Assembly (NCBI GenBank): GCA_050250915.1
Contig: JBFWNT010000010.1
Coordinates: 62,001 to 126,000, forward strand
Direction of reading: 5' to 3'
DNA length: 64,000 nucleotides
DNA from: Miltoncostaea sp050250915
GTDB taxonomy: Bacteria > Actinomycetota > Thermoleophilia > Miltoncostaeales > Miltoncostaeaceae
The notes below the pieces were generated by a model that worked only from the letters and a program-made list of their open reading frames with translations, was not told where the DNA came from and did not search any database. Made by a program: the position numbers and the translations under genes. This document shows positions 8,552 to 17,427 of the stretch, piece after piece (position 1 is the stretch's first letter; each line of letters starts with the position of its first letter).

Positions 8552-8851
8552 ATGCGTTCGCCCTTTTCGACACACGGACAGCTGATCCTCTTCCCGGGGG
8601 TCGCCGAGGCCGTCCCGCCGCCCGCCGCGCGCCGCCGCCGGCCCACGCGGGTCGAGCGCAAGATCGCCGAGTTGGAGCGCATCGCCGAGGGGGCGGAGCG
8701 CGAGATGGCCGACGGCTTCCGCCGCGGCGACGCGGTCAGCGCGAAGGCCGCCCACGACCGTGCACGGGGCGCGCGCCGCGCCGCCGAGATCCTCCGCGCG
8801 GGCCCCACCGGGGTCGCCGGCGTGCTCGGCGGGCGCCACGAGGCCGCGTAA
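8552..8851 (+). CDS. Small basic helical protein, unknown
   Basis: A 99-residue protein. After a short hydrophobic start (QLILFPGVAEAV) come a Pro/Arg stretch and a long charged helix (VERKIAELERIAEGAEREM, then Ala/Arg-rich). No domain is recognised; the helix could form a coiled coil or bind nucleic acid, but that is a guess. A CACACT box (8540-8545) ends 6 bases before the ATG and may be a leaderless -10. The frame is open upstream of 8552, but without a better start. It ends 47 bases before the cyclic-di-GMP gene and may be cotranscribed with it. Confidence 0.5.
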   Translation: MRSPFSTHGQLILFPGVAEAVPPPAARRRRPTRVERKIAELERIAEGAEREMADGFRRGDAVSAKAAHDRARGARRAAEILRAGPTGVAGVLGGRHEAA

Positions 8852-8898
8852 CCGCTGCGGTCAATACTTCCCCCCGGAGTGCCGAATCTCTGAGGGCG

Positions 8899-11133
8899 AT
8901 GGCGATTCATCACGCGCAGACCCCCGCCGCCGCCCCGCGCGGCGACGTGTCCGACCGGATCGTGCTCGAGACCGTCGCCGCGATCCTCGAGGGCCAGCTG
9001 GACATGGACACCACGCTCAGCGCGGTCGCGCGGGCGGCCCAGCGGTCGCTCGCCAGCGACCGGGCGAGCTGCTTCGTGCACGACGGCATCGATACGCAGA
9101 TCGTCTCGGTCCACACCACGGCCGACGATCCGCGGGAGCGCGCCTTCCTGGAGGGCTCGGTCGGCATCCCGTTCGCGAAGCTGCCGATCTGCAGGCTGCT
9201 GGTGGAGCAGGACGACCCGCTGCTGGTGGTGGAGGACATCCACGACCATCCGCGGATCCCCCCGAAGCTGGCCGGCCGCCTGGGGTCCGGCGCCATCGTC
9301 GGCGTCCGGCTGGAGCATCGCACCGTCACCGAGGACGGCCGTCCCGCCCTCCTCGGCACGCTGTTCCTGAGCTTCCGCGAGCCGCGCCGGATGTCGGCGC
9401 AGGACCTGACCGCCGCCCGGACGCTGGGCGGCCTGGCCGCCCTCGCGATCGCCAACGCCCGTCTGCACGCCCAGGCGCTCACCAGCCTGGCCAGCGCCGA
9501 GCAGCGCGCCGCCCTGGATCCGCTGACCGGCCTCGACAACCACCGCACCTTCCACGAGGCGCTGCGCCACGAGGTGGCCCAGGCCGAGCGCGACGGCGAG
9601 GACCTGGCCCTGGTGCTGCTGGACATCGACCACTTCAAGCAGGTCAACGACACGTACGGGCATCAGGTCGGCGACCGGGTGCTGACGGAGGTCGCGGCCC
9701 GCTTGCGCGACGTGGCCCGCGACGAGGACGTGATCGCCCGGATCGGGGGTGAGGAGTTCGGCTGGATCCTGCGCGGCACGGACGCCTCCGGAGCGCTCAT
9801 CGCCGCCGAGCGCGGCCGGGAGGCGATCTCCGCGGAGATGGCGACCGTGGGGATGCTCACGGCATCGGCGGGGGTGTGCGACCTGGCGGCGGCGCGCGAC
9901 GCGAACGAGCTGTTCGAGCTCGCCGACGGCGCGCTCTACTGGGCCAAGGCGCACGGCCGCGACGTCGCGATCCGGTACGCGCCGGACGTCGTGACCGACC
10001 TGTCCGCCGAGGAGCGCGCCGAGCGCCTGGAGCGGGTGCGGGCGCTGGCCGGCCTCCGGGCCCTGGCGCGGGCGGTCGACGCCAAGGACCACTCCACGCG
10101 GCGCCACTCGGAGCGGGTCGCGCACGTCGCGGTGCAGCTGGCGACGGCCGCCGGGTGGTCGGTGGCGCGGGCCGCGCGGCTCCACGAGGCGGGCCTGCTG
10201 CACGACGTCGGCAAGATCGGGGTGCCGGACGCCGTGCTGTTCAAGCCGGGGCGCCTGACACCGGAGGAGTACGAGCAGGTGAAGCAGCACGCGCCGCTCG
10301 GGGCCAACATCGCCGCAGAGGTGCTCGACGGCGAGCAGGTGGAGTGGATCCGCCACCACCACGAGCGCTGGGACGGCACCGGCTACCCCGACGGCCTCTC
10401 CGGCGAGGAGGCCGGCGACGGCGCCCACATCCTGGCCCTGGCCGACGCCTGGGACGTCATGACCAGCCAGCGCAGCTACAAGTCGCCGCTGGCGGTGCCC
10501 GCGGCGCTGGAGGAGTGCCGGGCCCAGGCCGGCCGCCAGTTCGCGCCGTGGACGATCGACGCCCTGGAGCGCCTGGTCGCCGCCGGGGCCATCGAGGAGC
10601 GGGCGCTCGCGCCCGCGCCCGCCGCCATCCCGGCGACCGCGCCCGCGGAGCCCGGCGGCGGGGGCTTCGCCGCCGCCTGCCGCCAGGCCCTGGACGAGTT
10701 GCGCATGGCGATGGGCTGGGACCAGGCATTCCTGACCCGCATCCGCGAGGACGAGCTCGAGATCGTTGCGGTCAGCGGCGCGGACATCGTGGCCGCCGGG
10801 ATCCGGATGCCCGTGACCGAGGCGTTCTGCCACCGCATGCTCACCGGCGCCGCGCCGCCGGCCCACGGCCGCCTGTCGCACCCGGATTCCGGGTACGCCG
10901 ACCTGGCCGTGATCGCCGACACCGGGATCCAGAGCTACAGCGGCCACCCCGTCCGCCTGCCCGACGGCTCCCTGTTCGGCACGCTCTGCGTGGTCGATCG
11001 CGCCGCGCGCCCCGTGCCGGCACCGGGCCGCGAGCTGGGCGAGGCCCTGGCGCGGCTCATCGCCTGGGAGGCCGGCCGCGAGGGCGTGGCCACCGCGCTC
11101 GGCCGCGCCCGCGCCGGCCTGGCCGGCGACTAG
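8899..11133 (+). CDS. GAF-GGDEF-HD-GYP-GAF cyclic-di-GMP synthase/hydrolase
   Basis: A 744-residue soluble signalling enzyme carrying both halves of cyclic-di-GMP turnover. An N-terminal GAF sensor covers about residues 15-195. The diguanylate cyclase domain has GGEEF at 283-287 and RDED at 274-277, exactly five residues before it, as for the product-inhibition I-site. The HD-GYP phosphodiesterase follows, with HD at 435-436 and GYP at 495-497 (HHERWDGTGYP). After a Pro/Ala linker, a second GAF occupies about 595-735. Catalytic motifs of both domains are intact. The ATG at 8899 has only a cramped GAGGG upstream. A PilZ protein beside flhF (51754-52422) is a plausible effector. Confidence 0.93.
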   Translation: MAIHHAQTPAAAPRGDVSDRIVLETVAAILEGQLDMDTTLSAVARAAQRSLASDRASCFVHDGIDTQIVSVHTTADDPRERAFLEGSVGIPFAKLPICRLLVEQDDPLLVVEDIHDHPRIPPKLAGRLGSGAIVGVRLEHRTVTEDGRPALLGTLFLSFREPRRMSAQDLTAARTLGGLAALAIANARLHAQALTSLASAEQRAALDPLTGLDNHRTFHEALRHEVAQAERDGEDLALVLLDIDHFKQVNDTYGHQVGDRVLTEVAARLRDVARDEDVIARIGGEEFGWILRGTDASGALIAAERGREAISAEMATVGMLTASAGVCDLAAARDANELFELADGALYWAKAHGRDVAIRYAPDVVTDLSAEERAERLERVRALAGLRALARAVDAKDHSTRRHSERVAHVAVQLATAAGWSVARAARLHEAGLLHDVGKIGVPDAVLFKPGRLTPEEYEQVKQHAPLGANIAAEVLDGEQVEWIRHHHERWDGTGYPDGLSGEEAGDGAHILALADAWDVMTSQRSYKSPLAVPAALEECRAQAGRQFAPWTIDALERLVAAGAIEERALAPAPAAIPATAPAEPGGGGFAAACRQALDELRMAMGWDQAFLTRIREDELEIVAVSGADIVAAGIRMPVTEAFCHRMLTGAAPPAHGRLSHPDSGYADLAVIADTGIQSYSGHPVRLPDGSLFGTLCVVDRAARPVPAPGRELGEALARLIAWEAGREGVATALGRARAGLAGD

Positions 11134-11136
11134 GGG

Positions 11137-11442
11137 TCAGGCGAAGAGGATCTCGTCGCCCGGCTCGCCCTCGGCGATCCGGGCCTCGACCTTGGCGAAC
11201 GCCAGCTCGTGCAGGATCGGCGCCAGCACGTCGATCGGGCCGTCGGGCGCCGCCGCATCGCGGAACTGGACGCTCACGCGGCCCACGAAACAGGTCTTGA
11301 TGCCGAGCTCCCGCTCCGCGTCGTCGAGCACCTGCACCTGGAACCCCCACAGCATCGGGGGCCCGTCCGTCAGGGAGGTCCGGATCTCCCTCGGAACGAG
11401 GGTATAGGACCGACCCTCAACCTCGACTCGATGCTGAGTCAT
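11137..11442 (-). CDS. Small protein of unknown function
   Basis: A 101-residue protein with a mostly beta pattern: RVEVEGRSYTLVPREI, then FQVQVLDDAERELGIKTCF and VSVQFRD. There is no signal peptide or membrane segment. I recognise no family. Its ATG overlaps the gamma-glutamyltransferase stop (ATGA at 11439-11442), so it is the last gene of the parA-ftsZ-ggt run. The convergent cyclic-di-GMP gene ends 3 bases away. Confidence 0.6.
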   Translation of the reverse strand: MTQHRVEVEGRSYTLVPREIRTSLTDGPPMLWGFQVQVLDDAERELGIKTCFVGRVSVQFRDAAAPDGPIDVLAPILHELAFAKVEARIAEGEPGDEILFA

Positions 11443-12989
11443 AGGTCGATCAGCTCCCCGGCGGCCGTCACGGCGACGGCGGCGCCGCCGCGGCGGGGGT
11501 CGCCCGCGCCGTCCAGGCCGTCGCCGCCGCTGCCGCTGCCGGCGGCGCTGACACCGCCGAAGAACAGGTTCATCTCGCCCCAGCGCCGCAGGTTGTGGCC
11601 GTCGGCCACCAGCGCGGCGACGGCCGCGTCGGGCACCCCGCCCTCCACATCCACGCCGTCGCCCTCGGGGTGGACGCGGGGATGCCGGACCGCTGCGGGG
11701 ACGTCCATGCCGCCGTCCACCAGGTTCACCACGGTCTGCAGGATCGCCGAGCGCAGCCGGTTGGAGCCGGCGGATCCGAGCGCCATCACGGGCTCGCCGT
11801 CGCGCAGCAGCAGGCTCGGGGCCATCATCGAGGTCATCCGCTCTCCGGGGTCGGTCTGTCCGAAGCCGCCCGGGTTGAGGTCCTCCTCCCCGAGCATGTT
11901 GTTCAGAAGGATGCCGGTTCCGGGGGCCATCACGCCGGACCCGGAGCCGTTGGAGCTCGAGAGGCTGGCCATCCCGCCGTCGGCGTCCACCGCGCTGGCG
12001 TGGGTGGTGCCCGTCGGGCGGCGCGCCCAGAGCCGCTCGACCACGTCCTCCTCGCCCAGATCGGCGTGAAAGCGGTCGTCGCGGACGGCGTTGGCGGCCA
12101 CCCCCGCGCGGGTGACGGCCCGGTAGCGCGCCACGTCGTCGGCCGGCGAGGGCCCCTGCTCCATGGACCGCAGCGCCAGGGCGATGAGCGCCCCGCCCGA
12201 CGACGGGGGCGGGTTGGTGAGCAGCGTGACGCCCCGGTAGGCCACCTGGAGGGGCGTGCGGTCGACCACCCGGTAGGCGGCCAGGTCCTCCTCGGTCACC
12301 AGCCCGCCGTGGGCGCGCAGGTGGTCGACGACCGCGCGCCCGAGCGCCCCTGTGCGCATCGCCTCGGGCCCCTCCCGCCCGATCGCCTCCAGCGCGTCGG
12401 CCAGGTCGTCGTTGCGCAGGCGGTCCCCCTCACCCAGCAGGCGGCCGCCGGGGGCGTAGACGGCGGCGGCGGCCGGGCCGGCGGTGAGCATGTCGCGGAG
12501 GATCTCGTGCAGGTAGCCGGCCTCCCGCGTCAGGACGACGCCCTCGCGGGCGATGCGCACGGCGGGCGCGACGACGTCGGGCATCGACAGGCGCCCGAAC
12601 CGGCGCATCGCCTCGCCCAGGCCGGCGACCATCCCGGGGACGGCCACGGAGGCGGGGCCGATGTGGAACACCTGGTCGGCGCCGCCGAAGGGCACGGTGA
12701 ACGAGTCGAGGTCGCCGGGGTCCAGGCGGCGTCCGCCCGGGCCCAGGCCCGGGACCGCCACGAAGAAGTCGAGCAGCGCCACGTCGCCCTGCGGCGAGCG
12801 CACCATCAGGAACCCGCCGGCGCCGGGGCCCGTGAGGGGGCTCTCGGCCACCGCCGCGGCGAACGCCGCCGCGCACACGGCGTCGACCGCCCCGCCGCCC
12901 TGCGCCAGGGCCTCGGCGCCGGCCCGCGCGCTCAGCCGGTGACCGGCGGCGACGACGCCGACGGGCGCGTCACGCCGGCGGGTGGTTAC
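11439..12989 (-). CDS. ggt: Gamma-glutamyltransferase family protein (Ntn hydrolase)
   Basis: About 516 residues matching gamma-glutamyltransferases, self-cleaving enzymes of glutathione and gamma-glutamyl metabolism. TTHASAVDADGGMASL carries the catalytic threonine at the start of the small subunit, followed by LNNML and the late GSAGSNRLRSAILQ. No signal peptide is seen, so a cytoplasmic acylase-like role is possible. The start is a problem: the frame preserves the conserved N-terminus (VVAAGHRLSARAGAEAL) only if translation begins near 12989, but the codon overlapping the ftsZ stop there is GTA, not GTG. No ATG, GTG or TTG occurs in frame before the conserved core. The start given here is that GTA position. 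Confidence 0.8.
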   Translation of the reverse strand, partial: VTTRRRDAPVGVVAAGHRLSARAGAEALAQGGGAVDAVCAAAFAAAVAESPLTGPGAGGFLMVRSPQGDVALLDFFVAVPGLGPGGRRLDPGDLDSFTVPFGGADQVFHIGPASVAVPGMVAGLGEAMRRFGRLSMPDVVAPAVRIAREGVVLTREAGYLHEILRDMLTAGPAAAAVYAPGGRLLGEGDRLRNDDLADALEAIGREGPEAMRTGALGRAVVDHLRAHGGLVTEEDLAAYRVVDRTPLQVAYRGVTLLTNPPPSSGGALIALALRSMEQGPSPADDVARYRAVTRAGVAANAVRDDRFHADLGEEDVVERLWARRPTGTTHASAVDADGGMASLSSSNGSGSGVMAPGTGILLNNMLGEEDLNPGGFGQTDPGERMTSMMAPSLLLRDGEPVMALGSAGSNRLRSAILQTVVNLVDGGMDVPAAVRHPRVHPEGDGVDVEGGVPDAAVAALVADGHNLRRWGEMNLFFGGVSAAGSGSGGDGLDGAGDPRRGGAAVAVTAAGELIDL

Positions 12990-14374
12990 GCCGCGTCCTC
13001 CGGGCCGTCGCGATCGTCGTCGTCGCCCTGGAGGTCGGAGCGGCGGATGATCGTGGTGGCGTCCGGGTCGCGGGGCGGGGTGCCGACCGACTCGACGTCG
13101 AAGACACGGGGCGTGTCGGGCTCGGGGACCGTCTCCGGCGCCGGCGCGGTGCGGGTGGCCGGGTACGGCAGATCGAAGCGGGTGACCTTGTCGGCCCGGA
13201 CCAGCGACGGGCCGGAGCCCCCGGAGCCCGGGGCCGGCGCGGCGGGCGCCTCGCGGGTGGCGGGCGCCGCCTTCTTCGGCTGCTCCGGCGGCGGGGCGGG
13301 GACCGCGCGCACGCCGGTGAAGTTGGCGGCGACGACGGTGACCCACACCTGACCCTCGAGGTCCGGGTCGATGGTGGCGCCGAAGATGATGTTGGCGTCC
13401 GGGTCGGCCGCGTCGGAGACGACGCGCGCCGCCTCGCCGACGTCCACCAGCGACAGGTCGGGGCCGCCCGTCACGCCCAGCAGGATCCCCTTGGCGCCGT
13501 CGATGGGCGTCTCCAGCAGCGGCGACGCGATCGCGGCGAGCGCGGCCTCGCTGGCCTTGTTGCCGCCGCCGGCGTAGCCGATGCCGAGGAGCGCGGTTCC
13601 GGCGCCCCGGATGATGGTGCGGACGTCGGCGAAGTCGAGGTTGATCAGGCCCGGCAGGGTGATCATGTCGCAGATGCCCTGGACGCCCTGGCGCAGCAGG
13701 TCGTCGGCCACCTTGAAGGCGTCGACCATGCTCGTCCCGCGATCCAGCACGGCCATCAGGCGGTCGTTCGGGATGATGATGACGGTGTCCGCCGCGGACT
13801 GGAGGCGCGCGAGCCCCTCGTCGGCGATCCGGGTGCGGCGGTTGCCCTCGAACCCGAACGGACGGGTGACCACGGCCACGGTCAGCGCGCCGAGCTCGCG
13901 GGCGATCTTGGCGACCGCGGGCGCCGCGCCCGAGCCGGTGCCGCCACCCTCGCCGGCCGCGATGAACACCAGGTCGCTGCCGCGCAGCGCCCGGCGCACC
14001 TGCTCCTCGCTCTCGCGCAGCGCCTGCTCGCCCAGCGCCAGGTCGCCGCCGGTGCCCAGGCCGCGCGTGAGCTCCATGCCCACCGGGATCCGGACGTCGG
14101 CCTCGCTGACCTCGAGCGCCTGGCGGTCGGTGTTGATGGCGACGAACTCCACGCCCCGCAGCCCGGCCTCGATCATGCGGTTCACGGCGTTGCAGCCCGC
14201 GCCGCCCACGCCGACGACCCGGATCACCGCGACGTAGTTCTGGCCCTCGGACGCCGGCCGGCGGTCCGACTCCCACTCCGGGCCGCGCTCGACGGGGGCC
14301 ATCGCGTCCGTCGACTTGAACAGCTCGGACAGCGGCCCCTCGCGCATGCTGGCGCGTCCGCCCCGCGTGCTCAC
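12986..14374 (-). CDS. ftsZ: Cell-division GTPase FtsZ with unusual tail
   Basis: A 462-residue FtsZ, the tubulin-like GTPase that forms the division ring. A 48-residue N-terminal extension precedes VIRVVGVGGAGCNAVNRMI. The GTP-binding signature GGGTGSG is at 143-149 and the T7 synergy loop NLDFADV at 245-251, so nucleotide binding and hydrolysis look intact. The globular part ends near residue 360. A roughly 100-residue Pro/Ala-rich and then acidic tail follows, ending DDDDRDGPEDAA. I cannot find the usual C-terminal D-(I/V)-P-x-F-(L/M) peptide that binds FtsA, SepF or ZipA. The GTG start overlaps the parA stop. No dcw-cluster gene is nearby, so this may be a relocated or second FtsZ. Confidence 0.92.
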   Translation of the reverse strand: MSTRGGRASMREGPLSELFKSTDAMAPVERGPEWESDRRPASEGQNYVAVIRVVGVGGAGCNAVNRMIEAGLRGVEFVAINTDRQALEVSEADVRIPVGMELTRGLGTGGDLALGEQALRESEEQVRRALRGSDLVFIAAGEGGGTGSGAAPAVAKIARELGALTVAVVTRPFGFEGNRRTRIADEGLARLQSAADTVIIIPNDRLMAVLDRGTSMVDAFKVADDLLRQGVQGICDMITLPGLINLDFADVRTIIRGAGTALLGIGYAGGGNKASEAALAAIASPLLETPIDGAKGILLGVTGGPDLSLVDVGEAARVVSDAADPDANIIFGATIDPDLEGQVWVTVVAANFTGVRAVPAPPPEQPKKAAPATREAPAAPAPGSGGSGPSLVRADKVTRFDLPYPATRTAPAPETVPEPDTPRVFDVESVGTPPRDPDATTIIRRSDLQGDDDDRDGPEDAA

Positions 14375-15171
14375 GCGGCCGCCTTCCCCGCGCCCCCCGG
14401 TGCCATCCCCACGGGGCTGGCGACGACCTCGCGCGCGAGCTGGCGGTACCAGCGCGCGGCCTGGCCGCCGGAGTCGTAGCGGATCACGCTCTTGCCCTCC
14501 ACGGGCGCCTCCGCGAAGCGGATCGTCTTGCCGATGCGCGTGCGGTACACCCGGGCGCCGAAGCTCTCCTCGAGCATCTGGACCGCCTCCCGGCCATGGA
14601 CCGTCCGGCCGTCGTACATCGTGGGAAGGATACCCACGATGTCCACGACCGGATTCAGGTTCTCACGGACCTGCTGCAGCGTCTGGTTGAGCTGGGCCAG
14701 GCCGCGCAGCGACAGGTACTCGCACTGGACGGGCACGATCACGCCCTCGGCGGCCACCATCGCGTTGATGGTGAGCAGGCCGAGCGACGGCGGCGTGTCC
14801 AGCAGGACGTAGTCGTAGAGCTCGCGCACCGGCCGCAGCGCCCGCTCCAGGGCGCGCTCGCGGCCGATCGTGGCCGACAGCGCCAGCTCGGCGCCGGCCA
14901 GCTCGATCCCGGCGGGCGCGACGTCGATCTCGCGCGCCTGGATGATCTCGGTGATCGTCGCCGACCCGGTGAGCACGTGGTACATGCCCAGGTGCAGCGC
15001 CTCGACGTCGATCCCCTGGCTCATCGACAGGTTGCTCTGCGGGTCGAGATCGACCGCGAGCACACGCGCGCCCATGTCCTTCAGGGCGACGCCGAGGTTG
15101 AGCGTCGTGGTGGTCTTCGCGACGCCGCCCTTCTGGTTGGCGAGGGCGAGGACGCGGGCGGTTCGGGGCAT
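14371..15171 (-). CDS. parA: ParA/Soj-family ATPase
   Basis: A 266-residue ParA-type ATPase with the deviant Walker A KGGVAKTTTTLNLG near residue 14 (signature lysine included), then AVDLDPQSNLS and LLDTPPSLGLLTINA (Walker B region). There is no N-terminal DNA-binding extension, so it is the short Soj type. Such proteins segregate chromosomes or position large complexes. No parB and no parS-like site were seen in the window. Its stop overlaps the ftsZ start, an unusual direct link between a positioning ATPase and the division GTPase. AGAGG lies upstream of the ATG. The 91 bases to the next gene show nothing definite. Confidence 0.9.
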   Translation of the reverse strand: MPRTARVLALANQKGGVAKTTTTLNLGVALKDMGARVLAVDLDPQSNLSMSQGIDVEALHLGMYHVLTGSATITEIIQAREIDVAPAGIELAGAELALSATIGRERALERALRPVRELYDYVLLDTPPSLGLLTINAMVAAEGVIVPVQCEYLSLRGLAQLNQTLQQVRENLNPVVDIVGILPTMYDGRTVHGREAVQMLEESFGARVYRTRIGKTIRFAEAPVEGKSVIRYDSGGQAARWYRQLAREVVASPVGMAPGGAGKAAA

Positions 15172-15262
15172 CGGAAGCCTCTGAGCGGGGGTCTGACGTC
15201 CGCTCGTTTCTCCCCCGTCCCCCGGATTCCTGCGATTCCGCGTGGGAACGGGGGATCGTGCC

Positions 15263-15943
15263 TCAGTCAGGCGGCAGCTCCAAGCGGCGCTGGCCGGCCC
15301 AGGCGGCGGCCTGCGACCGGCGCTGGAAGCCCAGCTTCCGCAGCAGCTGGCTCACATGGTTGCGCACCGTCTTCTCCGACAGGTGCAGGACCTCGCCGAT
15401 GGCCCGGTTGGTGTAGCCCTCGGCGATCAGGGCGAGCATGCGGCGCTCGCGGTCGGTCAGCCCGGCCAGCTCCGCCTCGGCCTGCTTGGCCGACAGCTCG
15501 CGGAACTGGCTGAGCAGCGCGCCGGCGGCGCGGGGGTCCAGCGTCGCCTCGCCGGAGGCGGCGTCGCGGATCGACTGGGTCAGGCGCTCCGCGTCGGCCT
15601 GCTTGAGCAGATAGCCGCTGGCGCCGGCCATCACGGCGCCCACGATCGCCTCCTCGTCGGAGTACGAGGTCAGCATCACCACGCGGGTGTCGGGGTGGTC
15701 GGCCTTGATGCGGCGACAGGCCTCGACGCCGCTGCCGTCGGGCAGGCGGACATCCATCAGCACCACGTCGGGGCGCGTCTGCTCGTGGAGCTGCACCGCC
15801 TCGGCGACGGTCTGGGCCTCCCCCACCACCCGGAAGCCTGCGGTGTGGCTCAGGAGGGTGCGGAGCCCCAGCCGGACGACCGTGTGGTCGTCCACGATGA
15901 GGACGCGGATCGGGTCGGCGGGAACGGCGGCGGCGCTGCTCAC
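15263..15943 (-). CDS. NarL/LuxR-type response regulator
   Basis: A 226-residue response regulator. The receiver domain has the acidic pair VDDH (18-20), the phosphorylated Asp64 in VVLMDVRLPDGSG, and LKQ in place of the more common K-P pair. The C-terminal LuxR helix-turn-helix has LTDRERRMLALIAEGYTN and LSEKTVRNHVSQLLRKLG. The GTG start overlaps the stop of the histidine kinase, so the two form a standard cognate pair. Target genes cannot be read from the sequence. The start is fixed by the GTGA overlap. Confidence 0.92.
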   Translation of the reverse strand: MSSAAAVPADPIRVLIVDDHTVVRLGLRTLLSHTAGFRVVGEAQTVAEAVQLHEQTRPDVVLMDVRLPDGSGVEACRRIKADHPDTRVVMLTSYSDEEAIVGAVMAGASGYLLKQADAERLTQSIRDAASGEATLDPRAAGALLSQFRELSAKQAEAELAGLTDRERRMLALIAEGYTNRAIGEVLHLSEKTVRNHVSQLLRKLGFQRRSQAAAWAGQRRLELPPD

Positions 15944-17400
15944 GGGAGGGTCACCTCAGGTTCTGGGTCGGGAATCACGGGATCGGGTTCGTCGCTGTCG
16001 AGGGGGACGGCCAGCACCACGCGGGTGCCGCCGGTCGGGTTCTCGGCCACATCGAGGCGTCCCCCGAGGCGGCGCGCGCGCTCGCGCATGTTGCGCAGGC
16101 CCTCGTGGCGGCCGGGCACGGCGACCGGTCCGGCGCCGGCGTTGGGGCCGCAGCCGTCGTCGGCGACCACCAGGTCGAGCTCGTCGGGGCGGAACACGAG
16201 GTTCACGCGCACGCTGCACGCCCCGGCGTGGCGGGCCGTGTTGGACAGCGCCTCGCGCAGGATCTGCTCCAGGTGCTGGCCGGCCTCGTCCGGGAGGGGG
16301 CCGCTGCAGGCGAGCCCCTCGACGGCGAAGCGCACGGGGCGCCCGGTCTCGTCGGCGAAGCGATGGGTCAGCTCCCGGAGGCCGGTCGCGAGCACCTCCG
16401 GGGTGGCCGGCGGCTGGGCGAGGTCGCGGATGTAGTCGCGGATGCCGTCGGTCGCCGCGTTCAGGTCGCCGACCACCTCGCGCACCTCGGAGCGCACGGC
16501 CGGGTCCTCGGTGCGGATGGCGATCGCCTCCAGGTGCAGGCCGGCGGCGTAGATCGACTGGATGGTCCCGTCGTGGAGGTCGCGGCGGAACCGGGCGCGC
16601 TCCTCGGCGATGGCCCGGGCGCGGTCGAGGGCCTCGAGCTGCTGCTTGGCCTCCACGTCGAAGATCTCGAGCAGCTTCACCGCCAGCACGCACAGCACCA
16701 GGCCGGCCAGCCCGCGGACCACCTCGAGGGGCAGGCCGGTCAGGTCGAACCAGCCGTCGGCGTCGCCGATGCCGCCGGGCGTGAGCGGGCCGGGCGCGAC
16801 GATCAGGCCGCCGAAGAGGGCGTACACGGCGAGCACCCCCGCCGCGGCGCCGGCGTACGGCTTGATGGCGGTCATGCCGGCGTCGCCCAGCTCGGCACGC
16901 TGGCGCCACAGGCCCACCGCGGCCAGCGCGGCGCCCGGGAGCAGCAGGGCGTACCGGGAGATGGCGACGACCGCCGACTCCCACTCCGCCACGGTCCACC
17001 CCTGCTTCGGGGCGGCCAGGGCCAGCACGCCGAAGATGAGGCCGGCGACCAGGATGGAGAGGCCGGTGAGGCTGCGGCGCCACACGGGCGGCAGCGTCAG
17101 CAGCCGCAGGCCGAACTGGACCAGGAACAGGAAGGCGGCCACCTGCACCACGGCCCGCAGGACCTCCAGGCCGTCGATGACCCCGGGGTCGAGGAACGTC
17201 TCCTGGATGGGGACGAAGACATAGCCCCACACGGCGAGCGCCTCGACGAACGCGAAGGCCGCGAGCCAGATGAGGGACGAGGTGAGGGTCAGCCGGGTGG
17301 CACGGCGCCGCTGGAGCCAGACGGCGAAGCCGAGCGAGAAGAAGACCAGCCCCTGCGCGAACAGGATGATGGTCTCGTTCTGAACGAAGAACTCGCGCAA
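15940..17400 (-). CDS. NarL-family membrane sensor histidine kinase
   Basis: A 486-residue HisKA_3-type kinase. About seven hydrophobic segments fill residues 10-245 with no large periplasmic domain, suggesting that the signal is sensed within or at the membrane. The phosphorylated His276 lies in RFRRDLHDGTIQSIY, the HATPase domain has LREALSNTARHAGA (N-box) and VADDGCG (G1), and GGTRVVLAVPL ends it. The TTG at 17400 is chosen because GAGG lies 8 bases upstream and no better start is available. It is coupled to the response regulator by GTGA. A leader of about 90 bases with a strong hairpin may precede it. Confidence 0.88.
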   Translation of the reverse strand: MREFFVQNETIILFAQGLVFFSLGFAVWLQRRRATRLTLTSSLIWLAAFAFVEALAVWGYVFVPIQETFLDPGVIDGLEVLRAVVQVAAFLFLVQFGLRLLTLPPVWRRSLTGLSILVAGLIFGVLALAAPKQGWTVAEWESAVVAISRYALLLPGAALAAVGLWRQRAELGDAGMTAIKPYAGAAAGVLAVYALFGGLIVAPGPLTPGGIGDADGWFDLTGLPLEVVRGLAGLVLCVLAVKLLEIFDVEAKQQLEALDRARAIAEERARFRRDLHDGTIQSIYAAGLHLEAIAIRTEDPAVRSEVREVVGDLNAATDGIRDYIRDLAQPPATPEVLATGLRELTHRFADETGRPVRFAVEGLACSGPLPDEAGQHLEQILREALSNTARHAGACSVRVNLVFRPDELDLVVADDGCGPNAGAGPVAVPGRHEGLRNMRERARRLGGRLDVAENPTGGTRVVLAVPLDSDEPDPVIPDPEPEVTLP

Positions 17401-17427
17401 AGACGCGCCTCACGGTTCCGCGGACGG

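Noticed and set aside
8848..8851. A GTAA junction as the start of the cyclic-di-GMP enzyme.
   Set aside because: An in-frame ATG at 8899 begins right before the first domain. The upstream residues look non-coding, and a gene ending GCG TAA gives GTAA by chance.
6463..10947. A very long open frame on the minus strand, about 1490 codons.
   Set aside because: It crosses several recognised genes on both strands and its translation is Arg/Pro/Gly-rich with no domain. Long false frames are expected at this GC content.
11439..14276. FtsZ and the gamma-glutamyltransferase as one fused protein by frameshift.
   Set aside because: They are in different frames with a clean TAA between them, and no slippery sequence was seen. 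A lost GTG start is simpler.
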